From a virus, in the IMG/VR virus record IMGVR_UViG_3300032249_001461, positions 1 to 64,000 of that record: a DNA stretch of 64,000 nucleotides; one strand, 5' to 3'. Made by a program: the position numbers and the translations under genes. The notes below the pieces were generated by a model that saw nothing but the letters and a program-made list of their open reading frames with translations, did no database searches and was not told the DNA's origin. The stretch's first letter is position 1. Every line of letters begins with the position of its first letter. Positions 8,033 through 16,708 of the stretch are shown piece after piece.

Positions 8033-10531
8033 ATGGCCTGGTGGGATTTTTACAAGCTTTGGACCTATCAGTTCGAGAAGGGTCCCATAGAGAGAATGGA
8101 CACCGCGCAGGTGACTGGCGCGGGTGTCGTCGTGCCAGACGCCATGCCCGACCTGAGGGGCGATTCCTACGGGGCGTCCCAGTCCCAGCTGAGGCTCTAC
8201 GACAGCAACGACTTCATAGACCTCAGCACGGTCACCAACCGCCAGAGCAGGTACAAGGAGTACGAGAGGCTCAGGAGCGTGGCGGAGGTCGAGATGGCGA
8301 TGACCGTGATCGCGGACGAGGCCTGCATATCCGGCGACACGAGGATATCCACCCTCTTCGACGGGCCGAGGACGATACGCTGGCTCGCCGATAGATGGGA
8401 GAAGGATCCAAGTCCCTTCCTCGTCTACTGCTGGGACTTCGACAAGGAGGACTACACGCTCGGATGGGCATACGACCCGAGGGTCGTCAAGAAGTCCAAG
8501 ACAATAAAGGTACTGCTCGACAACGGCGACAGCTTCGTGGTCACACCCGACCACAGGATTCTCACGAGGGATCAGGAGTGGGTGAATGCCGAGGACCTCG
8601 AGGAGGGCAGCGAGCTCATGCCCTTCTACAGGATGGAGCCGAACAGGAAGATCAACGGATGCAGGACGAGGATGTTCCCGAGGATATTCACGTTCGACGG
8701 CTGGAAGCACGAGAGGCAGTTCATAGAGGAGTGGAGGGACGAGAAGAACAGGAAGAAGTACGAGAAGGTCCGCGAGGCCTCCAGGCTCATCGCCGCCGGA
8801 GCCACGACCCGCGACATAGAAGGCATCATGAAGAACTCGTGGAAGAGCGTGGACTCGTGGATCAAGAAGGAGGGCTTCTGCCACGGCGAGATCAAGTGGC
8901 TCGGGGGGATGAAGGACAGGCGGAAGGTCATGGGCATCATCCCAGGCACGGAGATAGAGGTCTTCGACCTGAGCGTCAAGGGCCACGAGAACTTCTGCAC
9001 GGACTCCGTCGTGATGCACAACTGCCAGAGGAACGAAAACGGAAACGTGATGAAGATACACTGCGAGAACACGCAGGTGAAGAAGGAACTGGAGTTCCTG
9101 TGCTTCAACAGGAACATGCTCAACCTGAACAGGAAGGCGTGGCAGATGGTCAAGAAGCTCGTCATATTCGGCGACGGCTTCTACGAGCTCGTCACCGACC
9201 CAACCAACCCCAAGGAGGGAGTCCTCAAGATACAGGAGCTCCCGCCCGACAGCATCTACAAGATCATCACCACGAAGGGGAGGGTGGTGGAGTTCCAGCA
9301 GAGCAAGGAGGGCCCCGACTACCAGGCGCTGACAAGGAGCGAAGTCACCAAGGCGACAGACCTTGAGTTGATGCAATCCACCTCCATCAGGTTTGCTCCG
9401 AGCCAGGTGGTCCACATGTACATCGGCGACGACAGGAGGACCTTCTATCCGTACGGCCAGTCTCTGATGGAGCCGGCAAGGGGACCGGCGCACCAATTAA
9501 GATTGATGGAAGATGCGATGATGGTGTACCGCCTCACAAGAAGCCCCGAAAGGCGCGTCTTCTATATCGACGTCGGACAGCTCCCCCCTTTCAAGGCGGA
9601 GGCCTTCGTGGAGAGGATGAAGGACCAGTTCAGGAAGAAGAAGGTGGGATCCGGCAGGGGAACAGGGGCGAACGCAGTAGAGGAGAGATGGCACGCCCCC
9701 GCCGCCGACGAGGACTACTGGATTCCGATACGCCCCAGTGCGAACACGAGGATAGAGACGCTTCCGGGCGCCCAGAACCTCGGCGAGATAGACGACGCCC
9801 TGTACTTCAGAAACAAGCTCTTCACGGCCCTCAACTTCCCCAAGAACTACATGAGCAACGAGGACGCGGGGGCTACGAGGATCACGCTCAGCGCCCAGGA
9901 CGCCAGGTTCGCCAGGATGGTGGAGAGGATACAGGCCAGCATCGAGGACGGAATCCTGGAGATCTGCGAGCGGCACCTCGAGATGAGGGGCTTCCCGAGC
10001 GACGCCTACGAGGACCTCAAGGTGGAGATGACGCCGCCGAGCAGCTGGAAGGAGCTGAGCGAGGCCGAGATCATGAGCAACAGGATCAACGTGGCCACCA
10101 CGCTGAAGTCAAGCATGCTCATGGGAGACTTCGACCTGCTCACGAAGTTCATGAGGTTCTCCGAGGATGAGGCGGAGAGGATCATATCGCGGAACAAGAT
10201 TCAGAAGCTTGAGGACCTCAAGATACAGATAATAGGTCAGAATCCGCAGCTCCTCGGCGTCGGGACGCCATCTAGCGATTCTGGCGGGCCGGAAATGGGG
10301 GCCGAGGCGGGCGGGCCGACGCCGAACCTGGAGGCCGGAATGGGAGGGGAACAGCCCCCCGCCGACGGACAGCAAGACGAGGCTCCGGCAGAGCCTCGGG
10401 AAAAGGAAACAGGGGAGCCCACGGCCCTCCCCGATCCCACCGAGGATGAGATCAAAAAATACAACCTCGGACTAGAGGACTACACAAAGACCATTGACGA
10501 CGAGGACGTTGACTGGAGCGAGGAGGGCTAG
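8033..10531 (+). CDS. Portal protein (T4 gp20-like) interrupted by an intein
   Basis: The ORF encodes 832 residues; removing a 233-residue intein (C98-N330) leaves 599, near the 524 residues of T4 gp20. The exteins carry portal features: N-terminal RQSRYKEYERLRSVAEVEMAM, the IADEA/C join, RNENGNVMKIHCEN, NYMSNEDAGATRITLSAQD and a C-terminal acidic tail. It forms the dodecameric ring at the head vertex through which DNA is packaged. A clear aaaggag Shine-Dalgarno lies before the ATG. It begins the head module in the T4 order portal-protease-scaffold-capsid. The C-terminal 80 residues are rich in Gly, Pro and Glu. Confidence 0.9.
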   Translation: MAWWDFYKLWTYQFEKGPIERMDTAQVTGAGVVVPDAMPDLRGDSYGASQSQLRLYDSNDFIDLSTVTNRQSRYKEYERLRSVAEVEMAMTVIADEACISGDTRISTLFDGPRTIRWLADRWEKDPSPFLVYCWDFDKEDYTLGWAYDPRVVKKSKTIKVLLDNGDSFVVTPDHRILTRDQEWVNAEDLEEGSELMPFYRMEPNRKINGCRTRMFPRIFTFDGWKHERQFIEEWRDEKNRKKYEKVREASRLIAAGATTRDIEGIMKNSWKSVDSWIKKEGFCHGEIKWLGGMKDRRKVMGIIPGTEIEVFDLSVKGHENFCTDSVVMHNCQRNENGNVMKIHCENTQVKKELEFLCFNRNMLNLNRKAWQMVKKLVIFGDGFYELVTDPTNPKEGVLKIQELPPDSIYKIITTKGRVVEFQQSKEGPDYQALTRSEVTKATDLELMQSTSIRFAPSQVVHMYIGDDRRTFYPYGQSLMEPARGPAHQLRLMEDAMMVYRLTRSPERRVFYIDVGQLPPFKAEAFVERMKDQFRKKKVGSGRGTGANAVEERWHAPAADEDYWIPIRPSANTRIETLPGAQNLGEIDDALYFRNKLFTALNFPKNYMSNEDAGATRITLSAQDARFARMVERIQASIEDGILEICERHLEMRGFPSDAYEDLKVEMTPPSSWKELSEAEIMSNRINVATTLKSSMLMGDFDLLTKFMRFSEDEAERIISRNKIQKLEDLKIQIIGQNPQLLGVGTPSSDSGGPEMGAEAGGPTPNLEAGMGGEQPPADGQQDEAPAEPREKETGEPTALPDPTEDEIKKYNLGLEDYTKTIDDEDVDWSEEG
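8324..9022 (+). mobile_element. Intein inside the portal protein (233 aa, in-frame)
   Basis: The insert begins with C98 (CISGDTRI, block A), has block B GDSFVVTPDHRI with the TxxH-type core, and ends with EVFDLSVKGHENF and VVMHN followed by extein Cys (blocks F and G; penultimate His and final Asn). These are the residues needed for self-splicing. No LAGLIDADG or HNH endonuclease is visible. The ~80-residue middle holds a helix-turn-helix-like segment (ASRLIAAGATTRDIEG ... KSVDSWIKKEG), which could be the DNA-binding remnant of a homing nuclease. The insertion point is directly after IADEA in a conserved portal region, as inteins prefer. Confidence 0.88.
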
Positions 10532-10695
10532 TGACCCCCTGGGAAATCAGAAACAAAATAGCAGAAATAAGGGACTACATAGCCTCACGATACTTTGATC
10601 CAAGCCAGGCAAAAAGCCTGTATGCGGAGAGGGAAAGGCTAGAAAGAATGCTGAAGGAACTCGAGAACGATCAGCAAGAACAAGCCGAAGCTTAG
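10531..10695 (+). CDS. Small coiled-coil protein after the portal gene (54 aa)
   Basis: A GTG at 10531 overlaps the last base of the portal stop (TAGTG) and opens 54 codons ending in TAG at 10693-10695. The product starts VTPWEIRNKIAEIRDYIASR and is strongly helical and charged (AERERLERMLKELEND). T4 has the small core protein gene 67 in the same place, but sequence similarity cannot be judged by eye. Tight coupling to the portal gene supports that it is real and head-related. Confidence 0.6.
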   Translation: MTPWEIRNKIAEIRDYIASRYFDPSQAKSLYAERERLERMLKELENDQQEQAEA

Positions 10696-10733
10696 TGAAA
10701 AGAAGCTTTTAGGAATACTGTGATACATATGGC

Positions 10734-11558
10734 ATGACCCGCTTCAAGGAATGGCTCATCAACGAGGCTGCCATAGGCCCACAGAACATTCGGTACGACA
10801 CCCAAGGGAGGCCAAACTTCAGGGTCTCAATAAGGAACCAAGGACAGATAATAGGCCTTGAAATCTTGCAGGGTTCCAACTACAAATACGCGGGCGACAT
10901 GGTGAGCGATGACTTCGGAGACGAAAATCTTCTCAAGGGATACAAGATATACAACTGGCATGCGGATATGCCGCAAGGAGCCGGCTACGGTCCCATGTTC
11001 TACGACATAGCCCTGGAGATCGCCACGAAGAACGGCGGATATTTGGCTCCTTCTACGCTCCTGAACAGGTTCAAGAACATTCATGACGCCAAGGAAAGGA
11101 AGGGCCATGGCGGAGGCGACGCCACGGACGCGGCCGAGAGCGTTTACAAGTTTATTTACGAAAGGCGAGGGGATGTGGAGAAAGTCCAGCCCAACATAGT
11201 ACTTGCCAACGAACCCGACCAGGCAGAAAAGCCGTGGATGTACGAGTTTTACCAAAAGAAGCCAACCGTGCTTCCGCAACTAATTGAAATGAACAGGAAA
11301 GGACGGCCAGTCCTGGTCAGTGGAGTGGGAATACAAGCCGAGCCGATAATTGACATGAACTTCAATGCCATGCGGCAGAAAGAACAGCCACAGCAAAATC
11401 AACCCACCCAAGCCCCTAAGCAACCCCAATTTCATGGCTTCCAAATGGGCGACACGAAAACTTGGCAACAGCGACAGAAGCATCTTAATTCCATGGGAAT
11501 AGACACTGCAGAATGGAGCCGTGCGGAGATCATGAGGGGTGTGAAAAACAAGGACTAG
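10734..11558 (+). CDS. Tagged (capsid-targeting-like) protein with conserved phage GPMFYDIALE domain
   Basis: A 274-residue protein starting MTRFKEWLINEA, the F-x-E-W-L tag followed by I-N-E-A, which fits the I/L-x-E cleavage rule of T4 prohead protease. The middle holds GYGPMFYDIALEIATKNGG and ATDAAESVYKFIYERR, resembling a short domain (GPLLYD.A.E ... V...Y..R.DV) found in many phage proteins of unknown function. The C-terminus has a Gln/Pro-rich linker. An ATACATA box ends 4 bp before the ATG and no Shine-Dalgarno is visible. Its location in the head module agrees with an internal virion protein. The 3' end meets the AAA+ gene on the other strand (4 bp overlap). Confidence 0.65.
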   Translation: MTRFKEWLINEAAIGPQNIRYDTQGRPNFRVSIRNQGQIIGLEILQGSNYKYAGDMVSDDFGDENLLKGYKIYNWHADMPQGAGYGPMFYDIALEIATKNGGYLAPSTLLNRFKNIHDAKERKGHGGGDATDAAESVYKFIYERRGDVEKVQPNIVLANEPDQAEKPWMYEFYQKKPTVLPQLIEMNRKGRPVLVSGVGIQAEPIIDMNFNAMRQKEQPQQNQPTQAPKQPQFHGFQMGDTKTWQQRQKHLNSMGIDTAEWSRAEIMRGVKNKD

Positions 11559-12670
11559 AACCCCACCCGCCTCCTCTCTTCCTTTTCATGAAAGTTGTCG
11601 TCTTCGTTGTATATCTCCGCGAGGGTCATCGGCTCTTCAGTCCGCCTCTTTGACTTCATGGACTTGAATACCTTGTTGCACTCCTCGGGCGAAAGAGCTT
11701 TGAAATGATGCTCCATAAGAAGCCTACCCTTCCTCACGAGGGCGGAGTCTATGTTCTCCCTGTCGGTGTTGAAGGTCGCGATCACAAGGATGTTCAGGCA
11801 GTCGCCGAGGATTCCGTCCGTTATGTTCAGGATGTTGCTGATGGCCTCGTTGTCCTGTGTGTTTCTGCTGCGCAGAACCTTCTCCGCATCCTCAAGAAGT
11901 AGTATGCAGTTCCTGTAGCCCATTATGAAGCTCATGAAGTCGGGATTCGTGAGCTGCTCCGCGGATCCGGACGAAAGGTATATTACCTTCCTAGTGGTCT
12001 TGGTCGTCAGGTATTTTATAAACGTACTCTTTCCCGTTCCGGGATCCCCCGAAAAGAGCATCAGCCCGTTCTTGTTCTTGGATATGGACTTGACCACCTT
12101 GTCGAACTTCGCCTTTGCCTCAGACCCGTAGTTGAGCTCAAGGTCTATGTTCTTCTGTGGAAGCTTTATGTCGAAGCGCTGGAGGTTCAGCATCCCGTCG
12201 GAGCTGCAGAGGACATAGACGTTGCTGTGCTTCTTCTGACTGGAGTCCTTGTCTATCGTCTCCCTGACGAGGCCGAGCGTCTTGGCATTCTGGTATAAAA
12301 TTTTGCAGGCGTAGTTCGCGGAGTCCTTTTCTGACGGGCCAGAATCCTCGTCCTCCCCGGAAAAATACTCTATCCTGTTGACGAGGCTCTCCCGGAGGTA
12401 GAAGAAGAGCAGTGCGTCATCGTGCCGGTAGCACACCTCGTTCTGAAAGACCGACTCCTTGCCTTCCACGATCTTCTCCGACTCGGAGAAAAATATGCGT
12501 TCCGCCCCAATTTTCTCAAGCTTTCCGAAAGTCGTCTTCTTGATAGGAAGGCGGTATTCGTAAATGTCAGGATGCGATCCGTAGAGTTCTATGTAATGGT
12601 GGAAGGGATTGAAATAGGTGCCGTAGTCGTTATGACTCTTCCTGGCATATGGGTTGAATTTGATTTCCAT
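11555..12670 (-). CDS. AAA+ ATPase (BCS1/FtsH-like)
   Basis: A 371-residue protein whose C-terminal ~180 residues form an AAA+ module: Walker A SGDPGTGKST near residues 207-216, Walker B CILLLEDAE near 255-262, a sensor/SRH region ILVIATFNTDRENIDSALVRKGR with terminal arginine, and an EECNKVF lid helix. The first 180 residues are of no recognised family and may bind the substrate. Such AAA+ proteins remodel or extract protein complexes. It lies on the opposite strand inside the head module. A CATATAAT box precedes the ATG by about 8 bp. The target is unknown. Confidence 0.85.
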   Translation of the reverse strand: MEIKFNPYARKSHNDYGTYFNPFHHYIELYGSHPDIYEYRLPIKKTTFGKLEKIGAERIFFSESEKIVEGKESVFQNEVCYRHDDALLFFYLRESLVNRIEYFSGEDEDSGPSEKDSANYACKILYQNAKTLGLVRETIDKDSSQKKHSNVYVLCSSDGMLNLQRFDIKLPQKNIDLELNYGSEAKAKFDKVVKSISKNKNGLMLFSGDPGTGKSTFIKYLTTKTTRKVIYLSSGSAEQLTNPDFMSFIMGYRNCILLLEDAEKVLRSRNTQDNEAISNILNITDGILGDCLNILVIATFNTDRENIDSALVRKGRLLMEHHFKALSPEECNKVFKSMKSKRRTEEPMTLAEIYNEDDNFHEKEERRRVGF

Positions 12671-12743
12671 GGACGGAGATTATATGCGCTCGCGGACGAA
12701 AATCAATAGGTCCTTGAGAATTTGAGTTATCAAGCATAGTTCC

Positions 12744-13025
12744 CTAAATCGCGAAAGATACGAATCTAGGATTTTTGGACAACTCCTGTCCGGGGATAAC
12801 CTCTTTCCAGTAGAAACCAGAAAGGTTTGGCCTCCTTCGTCGTTCCCCAGCACCGATAGGTCTGAGGTCAAGCGAAATATTTGTGGAGGCGTTGAAATCA
12901 GCGTCGGCTGTGAAGTTGCAGGCGCTGCAATCAAACTTCCTTCCCTTTCTATTTCTCTTGCGAGTCCAACCACAGCATGAGCATCTCTGGCTTAGAAGAT
13001 CGAATAATACTTTTGTCGCGAAATT
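12744..13025 (-). pseudogene. Dead tnpB fragment (C-terminal zinc ribbon and RuvC-III)
   Basis: The frame is open only from a TGA at 13026-13028 to the TAG at 12744-12746 and has no start. It reads LSQRCSCCGWTRKRNRKGRK, then FDCSACNFTADADFNASTNI and ends PNLSGFYWKE...: two C-x-x-C pairs and the DADFNAS-N motif of the TnpB/IS605-OrfB C-terminus including its last catalytic Asp. The N-terminal 250-300 residues are missing, so this is a relic of an IS605-type insertion between the ATPase and the next head gene. It sits in the otherwise gene-free 12671-13222 stretch. Confidence 0.75.
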
Positions 13026-13144
13026 TCACATTGTATTTAGCGGTAAATTTTGTGTTTTTGCAAGAAAATGAATCTTAAAGCATACTATACATTTGAAACT
13101 CTACTTTTTCGGCGGCTGTCCGACGAAAAACGCGGCCCGTACGA

Positions 13145-13156
13145 CTATATAGGTTT
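13145..13156 (+). promoter_or_regulatory. CTATATA late-type promoter box before the head core gene
   Basis: CTATATA at 13145-13151 is followed by 5 bases and then ATG TTT TAG, a two-codon reading frame, before a 57-bp leader that carries a ttaggag Shine-Dalgarno for the gene at 13223. The box and the 5-base spacing match those seen directly before many other genes here. Confidence 0.5.
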
Positions 13157-13222
13157 ATGTTTTAGCCGCCCTAGGCGTGAAGGACTCTCGAAGAAATATT
13201 TCGCAGGAATTTAGGAGCATAA

Positions 13223-15016
13223 ATGAAAAGAAAACTCATCGGCTACGATGCATTCAACAAAATAAAGACCGAATCGCTTTCCAACGTGCAGGGGGAGCTG
13301 GAAGGCGCGGCCGACCTGCTCGCGAGAACCCTTGAGCTCGAGGGTCTGTCCCTCGTCTCCTACGGCTCGCAGGAAGCCCTTTTCGAGTCCGCGGACGGCA
13401 CTCACGTCCACGCCAACTACGAGGTGAAGAACGGCTTCGTGCAGTTCGACCAGGTAGAGCAGCTCGTCATCAACGAGGAGTCCGAGGTCGCCGCATCGAA
13501 GGAAGTCATATCCAGAATGATCGACTCGCTCATAGAGTCCGACGAGGGCAAGGCCGACGAGCTCTTCGCGGAGTGGATGGGCCTCCCCAGGACCAAGAGG
13601 GTCTTCACGGAGATGAAGAAGCTCCGCGTCGTCCCGATCCGCAAGAAGGTCGGCGGAAAGACCAAGATCGTCGGATACCGCAAGGCCCGCTGGAACGTGA
13701 CCCCCAAGAGCCACGAGAGCGCGAGCAAGACGGCCAGAAGGGTCAGGGGCAAGAAGGTCGCCCAGAGGAAGCTCCCCGAGGGCCTCAGGAAGTTCCTCGC
13801 CCAGAGGCGCGAGAGGGTTAAGAAGACCATCGGCGAGTGGCACGTCATCGCGGAGAACGTCCTCGGATACATGGATATCGCCGAAAACGGCCCCGCAGTA
13901 GACCAGTGCCAGGTCCTCAGGCATGAGGGCGAGGTAGTGGGCGTGAGAGTCCCGACCGCCAAGCTCCGCAACGAGGCCAGGGTGCTCAAGTTCAACTGGA
14001 AGACCCTCAACACCGACGTCGTCGTGAAGAGGAATGCCAGCAAGAAGATCAGCGAGAACCAGGATTTCACCAGGGAGATCGCCGAACTCAAGAGATTCAA
14101 CGCCCTCTCGGACAGCCAGGCCGTGGATGAGTCCATAGAGAAGATATCAACAAAGCACCCCGAGGTGATCTATCTGACCGAGGCGGAGCTCTCCAGACAG
14201 ATCAAGAGGTGCCTCGAGAGCGTCAGCGCAACCAACTACGACGACGAGACATGCCGCTTCCTCGCGGAAGGAATACTCCGCACAGCCCACGAGAACCTCG
14301 TCGACAGAGTGTCGAAGGTCGTGAAGCTCGCCGGAGCCAGGATCAACGAACAGGCCGCCGACAAGTACGCGGAGTTCAAGAACGTCGCGGAAGCCTTCTA
14401 TAAGAAGCTCGACGAAAGCACCATGTTGGAGATGCAGGCCTTCGTGGACGTCTACGAGGCCCTCAGGCAGATCCACGAGATGTCCGTCGAAGAAAAGAAC
14501 GAGATCGTCGCAGACGAGACCGCGGAACACCTCGACGCACTGCTCCCCATCGTCAGGAACGAGTCGGAGCCTTCTCTTGACGTCCTCGCAGACGCGGCCG
14601 AATGGCTCTACGACGTGGTCGAAGCCACCGCACCCGAGGAGTGGAAGACAGATGAGCCGGTCGTAAGCGACAACGGCGAACATCCCGTCCTGCTCAAGAA
14701 GGGCAAGCAGACCCAGTACGACGCGGAAAAGCCGGGCCAGACGCCCGCTGCCCACCACACAAGCGACGGCAAGGAATATGCCGGAGCCGCAGCCAAGGAG
14801 CTGGAGGGAGAGGGATGGGGCAACATCGGAGGCGATGGGGTCTACCCCGAAATGGACAACCCCTACGTACTCAAGGGAGGGGAATACAAGATCGCCGGAG
14901 AAAAGGACGTGGACTCGGACACCGACCAGCTCGCCCATTGGGGCGACAACGACACGTGGCCGAACCTGCAGAACCCCTACTCTAAGGCCAGCGTCACACC
15001 CACGGAAGCCAAATAA
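13223..15016 (+). CDS. Candidate prohead core / head protein
   Basis: A 597-residue protein between the portal and protease genes, where T4 keeps its core genes 67 and 68. It starts MKRKLIGYDAFNKIKTES with a good Shine-Dalgarno (ttaggag). Residues ~135-205 are very basic with RRVRGKKVAQRK, as expected of a protein in contact with DNA or scaffold. The C-terminus repeats an aromatic motif: GVYPEMDNPYVLKGGEYK and later DTWPNLQNPYSKA. No enzyme motif is seen. It could be a core or DNA-binding head protein; the family is not recognised. Confidence 0.55.
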   Translation: MKRKLIGYDAFNKIKTESLSNVQGELEGAADLLARTLELEGLSLVSYGSQEALFESADGTHVHANYEVKNGFVQFDQVEQLVINEESEVAASKEVISRMIDSLIESDEGKADELFAEWMGLPRTKRVFTEMKKLRVVPIRKKVGGKTKIVGYRKARWNVTPKSHESASKTARRVRGKKVAQRKLPEGLRKFLAQRRERVKKTIGEWHVIAENVLGYMDIAENGPAVDQCQVLRHEGEVVGVRVPTAKLRNEARVLKFNWKTLNTDVVVKRNASKKISENQDFTREIAELKRFNALSDSQAVDESIEKISTKHPEVIYLTEAELSRQIKRCLESVSATNYDDETCRFLAEGILRTAHENLVDRVSKVVKLAGARINEQAADKYAEFKNVAEAFYKKLDESTMLEMQAFVDVYEALRQIHEMSVEEKNEIVADETAEHLDALLPIVRNESEPSLDVLADAAEWLYDVVEATAPEEWKTDEPVVSDNGEHPVLLKKGKQTQYDAEKPGQTPAAHHTSDGKEYAGAAAKELEGEGWGNIGGDGVYPEMDNPYVLKGGEYKIAGEKDVDSDTDQLAHWGDNDTWPNLQNPYSKASVTPTEAK

Positions 15017-15030
15017 ACAGGAGGTGAATT

Positions 15031-15753
15031 GTGCATCTGCTATTGGAACACGAGATGATTCCAGGGACGGTATACGAAAACAGGCTGATCCTCGGAGGGG
15101 GCAACTGCGCCATCCTCAATGAAATGAACCTCCAAGAGACCGCGGGCTCCACAGGATCCCTCGTCAAGTTCAGGGGCAAGTTCCAGGAGGCGGACGCCAT
15201 CAACAAGAACAAGAGAACCTATCCCTACGAAATCCTGAACGAGAACGTCAAGGCTCTCAAGGAATCCATAGACAACGGCGGACTCATCGGCGAACTAGAC
15301 CACCCCACCGACAGCATCGTCCACTTCGCCAACGCCAGCCACAAGATCACCAAACTCTGGTGGGAGGGCAAGACCCTCATGGGCGAAGGCCTCATACTCA
15401 ACACACCCCACGGCAAGATCCTCAAGGCGCTCATCAACGACGGCGTCCGAGTGGGAATCAGCAGCCGCGGAGTCGGCAACGGAAAGGTGAACGAACAGGG
15501 AATACTCGTCATCGGAGAGAGCTACAAACTCATAACCTTCGACGCAGTCGCAGACCCAAGCACCTCGCAGGCCTACCAGGAGAAGGTTGTCTCCAAGGAA
15601 AGCGTGAGCCACGTTTCTCTTCCACAAACAGCACACGCAACTGCAAAAAATGAAAACAGCGGCATACATACTCTGACCAAAGAGCTTGTTATCGCCGCTC
15701 TCGGTGGAATTGTTCAGAAACAAGCCAAAGAAATTAAAGAGAGGTTGAACTAA
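15031..15753 (+). CDS. Prohead core protease (T4 gp21-like)
   Basis: A 240-residue protein beginning with GTG after a perfect aggaggtga Shine-Dalgarno. It has the herpesvirus-assemblin-type serine protease layout of gp21: NKRTYPYEIL, the histidine motif LIGELDHPTDS near residues 87-97, SHKITKLWW, and the serine motif GVRVGISSRGVG near 145-156. It cleaves scaffold, capsid and internal proteins during head maturation, with the T4 enzyme cutting after I/L-x-E. Its stop TAA overlaps the scaffold ATG by one base. Its specificity is the key link to the tagged proteins in this window. Confidence 0.9.
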   Translation: MHLLLEHEMIPGTVYENRLILGGGNCAILNEMNLQETAGSTGSLVKFRGKFQEADAINKNKRTYPYEILNENVKALKESIDNGGLIGELDHPTDSIVHFANASHKITKLWWEGKTLMGEGLILNTPHGKILKALINDGVRVGISSRGVGNGKVNEQGILVIGESYKLITFDAVADPSTSQAYQEKVVSKESVSHVSLPQTAHATAKNENSGIHTLTKELVIAALGGIVQKQAKEIKERLN

Positions 15754-16667
15754 TGGAAAAAATCGTCGAAGCTTTGACAAAGTTGCTGCCCGAGGATTCC
15801 GTCGCGGACGTCACGGAAGCGGTCAAGACCGAACTGGAAAATGCAAAGCAGGCCTACGAGCAGGAATTCAGCTCGAAGCTTGAAGAGGCCTACTCCGAAC
15901 TCTCCGAGGAACTCAAGACCGCCGAAGAGACGGCCATACAGGGCTACAAGGAAGCCTATGCCATCATCCAGGATCTCCGCGCCAGACTCGGAACCCAGCA
16001 GAAGGAGTTCGAGCTCGGAATGGAAGAGGGCTACGAAGAGGCCTACCAGATGCTCGTCGCAGAAAAGAAGAAGAACGAGAATCTAGAAGTCGAAATGTAC
16101 GACCAGTTCAACACCAAGCTACACGAGATGAAGGAGTACATGGTCGACAAGGTCGACGCCTTCCTCCAGTACAAGAGCAACGAACTATACGAGTCGGCCC
16201 GCCACGAAGTTGAGAACGACCCCCGCACTGCGGAACACAAGGTCGCACTCGACCGAGTCCTGGAGTGCGTCGCCGACTACGTCGGTGACGAGAGCTTCAC
16301 GTCAGCCACCAACGCCAAGGTTGAAGAGGCCACACGCAAGGCAGGCGAACTCAAGAGCCAGATCAAGATCCTGGAAGCCAGGAACATCAGACTCAGCGCA
16401 GAAAACACCAAGCTTACCGAGGCAGTCCGCGAGACCCAGAAGGTCATAACGGAGTCGGCCAAGGAAGAAAAGAAAGAAAGAGTTGAAAAGGCAAAGAATG
16501 TGCAGGGGAGAGGACGTGCTGTCAACGACTCTGAGCTTGTTGCCGAATGGAGTGACAATAAGTCCGAAGAAAAGAAGTCAAATGTTGACAAAACTTTGGT
16601 CGAAAACCTTGATCCGGACCTGCTTCGTCAAATGCAGGTTCTTGCCGGAACCAAGAACAACGACTGA
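15753..16667 (+). CDS. Prohead scaffold protein (T4 gp22-like)
   Basis: A 304-residue, highly charged, almost wholly helical coiled-coil protein (e.g. EEAYSELSEELKTAEETAI, GYEEAYQMLVAEKKK). It starts with MEKIVEALTKLLPED, overlapping the protease stop by one base, and precedes the major capsid gene by 41 bp. Position, charge and coiled-coil character match gp22, the main scaffold around which the capsid assembles before it is degraded by gp21. Sequence of scaffolds is poorly conserved, so synteny is the main evidence. Confidence 0.85.
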   Translation: MEKIVEALTKLLPEDSVADVTEAVKTELENAKQAYEQEFSSKLEEAYSELSEELKTAEETAIQGYKEAYAIIQDLRARLGTQQKEFELGMEEGYEEAYQMLVAEKKKNENLEVEMYDQFNTKLHEMKEYMVDKVDAFLQYKSNELYESARHEVENDPRTAEHKVALDRVLECVADYVGDESFTSATNAKVEEATRKAGELKSQIKILEARNIRLSAENTKLTEAVRETQKVITESAKEEKKERVEKAKNVQGRGRAVNDSELVAEWSDNKSEEKKSNVDKTLVENLDPDLLRQMQVLAGTKNND

Positions 16668-16708
16668 TTTTAGACAGTATCTTTAGTTAAACCAAGGAGA
16701 ATAACCAA

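Noticed and set aside
7991-9496. 501-aa minus-strand open frame
   Set aside because: It is antisense to the portal/intein gene; its Leu/Val/Pro/His-rich product is the usual shadow of GC-rich third positions and has no start signals.
12680-12973. 97-aa minus-strand ORF with a start codon
   Set aside because: It lies in another frame across the dead tnpB; the zinc-ribbon motifs are in the start-less frame, so this ORF is a by-product.
13211-14938. Antisense frames of 237-263 aa opposite the candidate core protein
   Set aside because: Composition is that of shadows (Leu/Val/Asp rich) and the plus-strand gene has a good ribosome site and head-module context.
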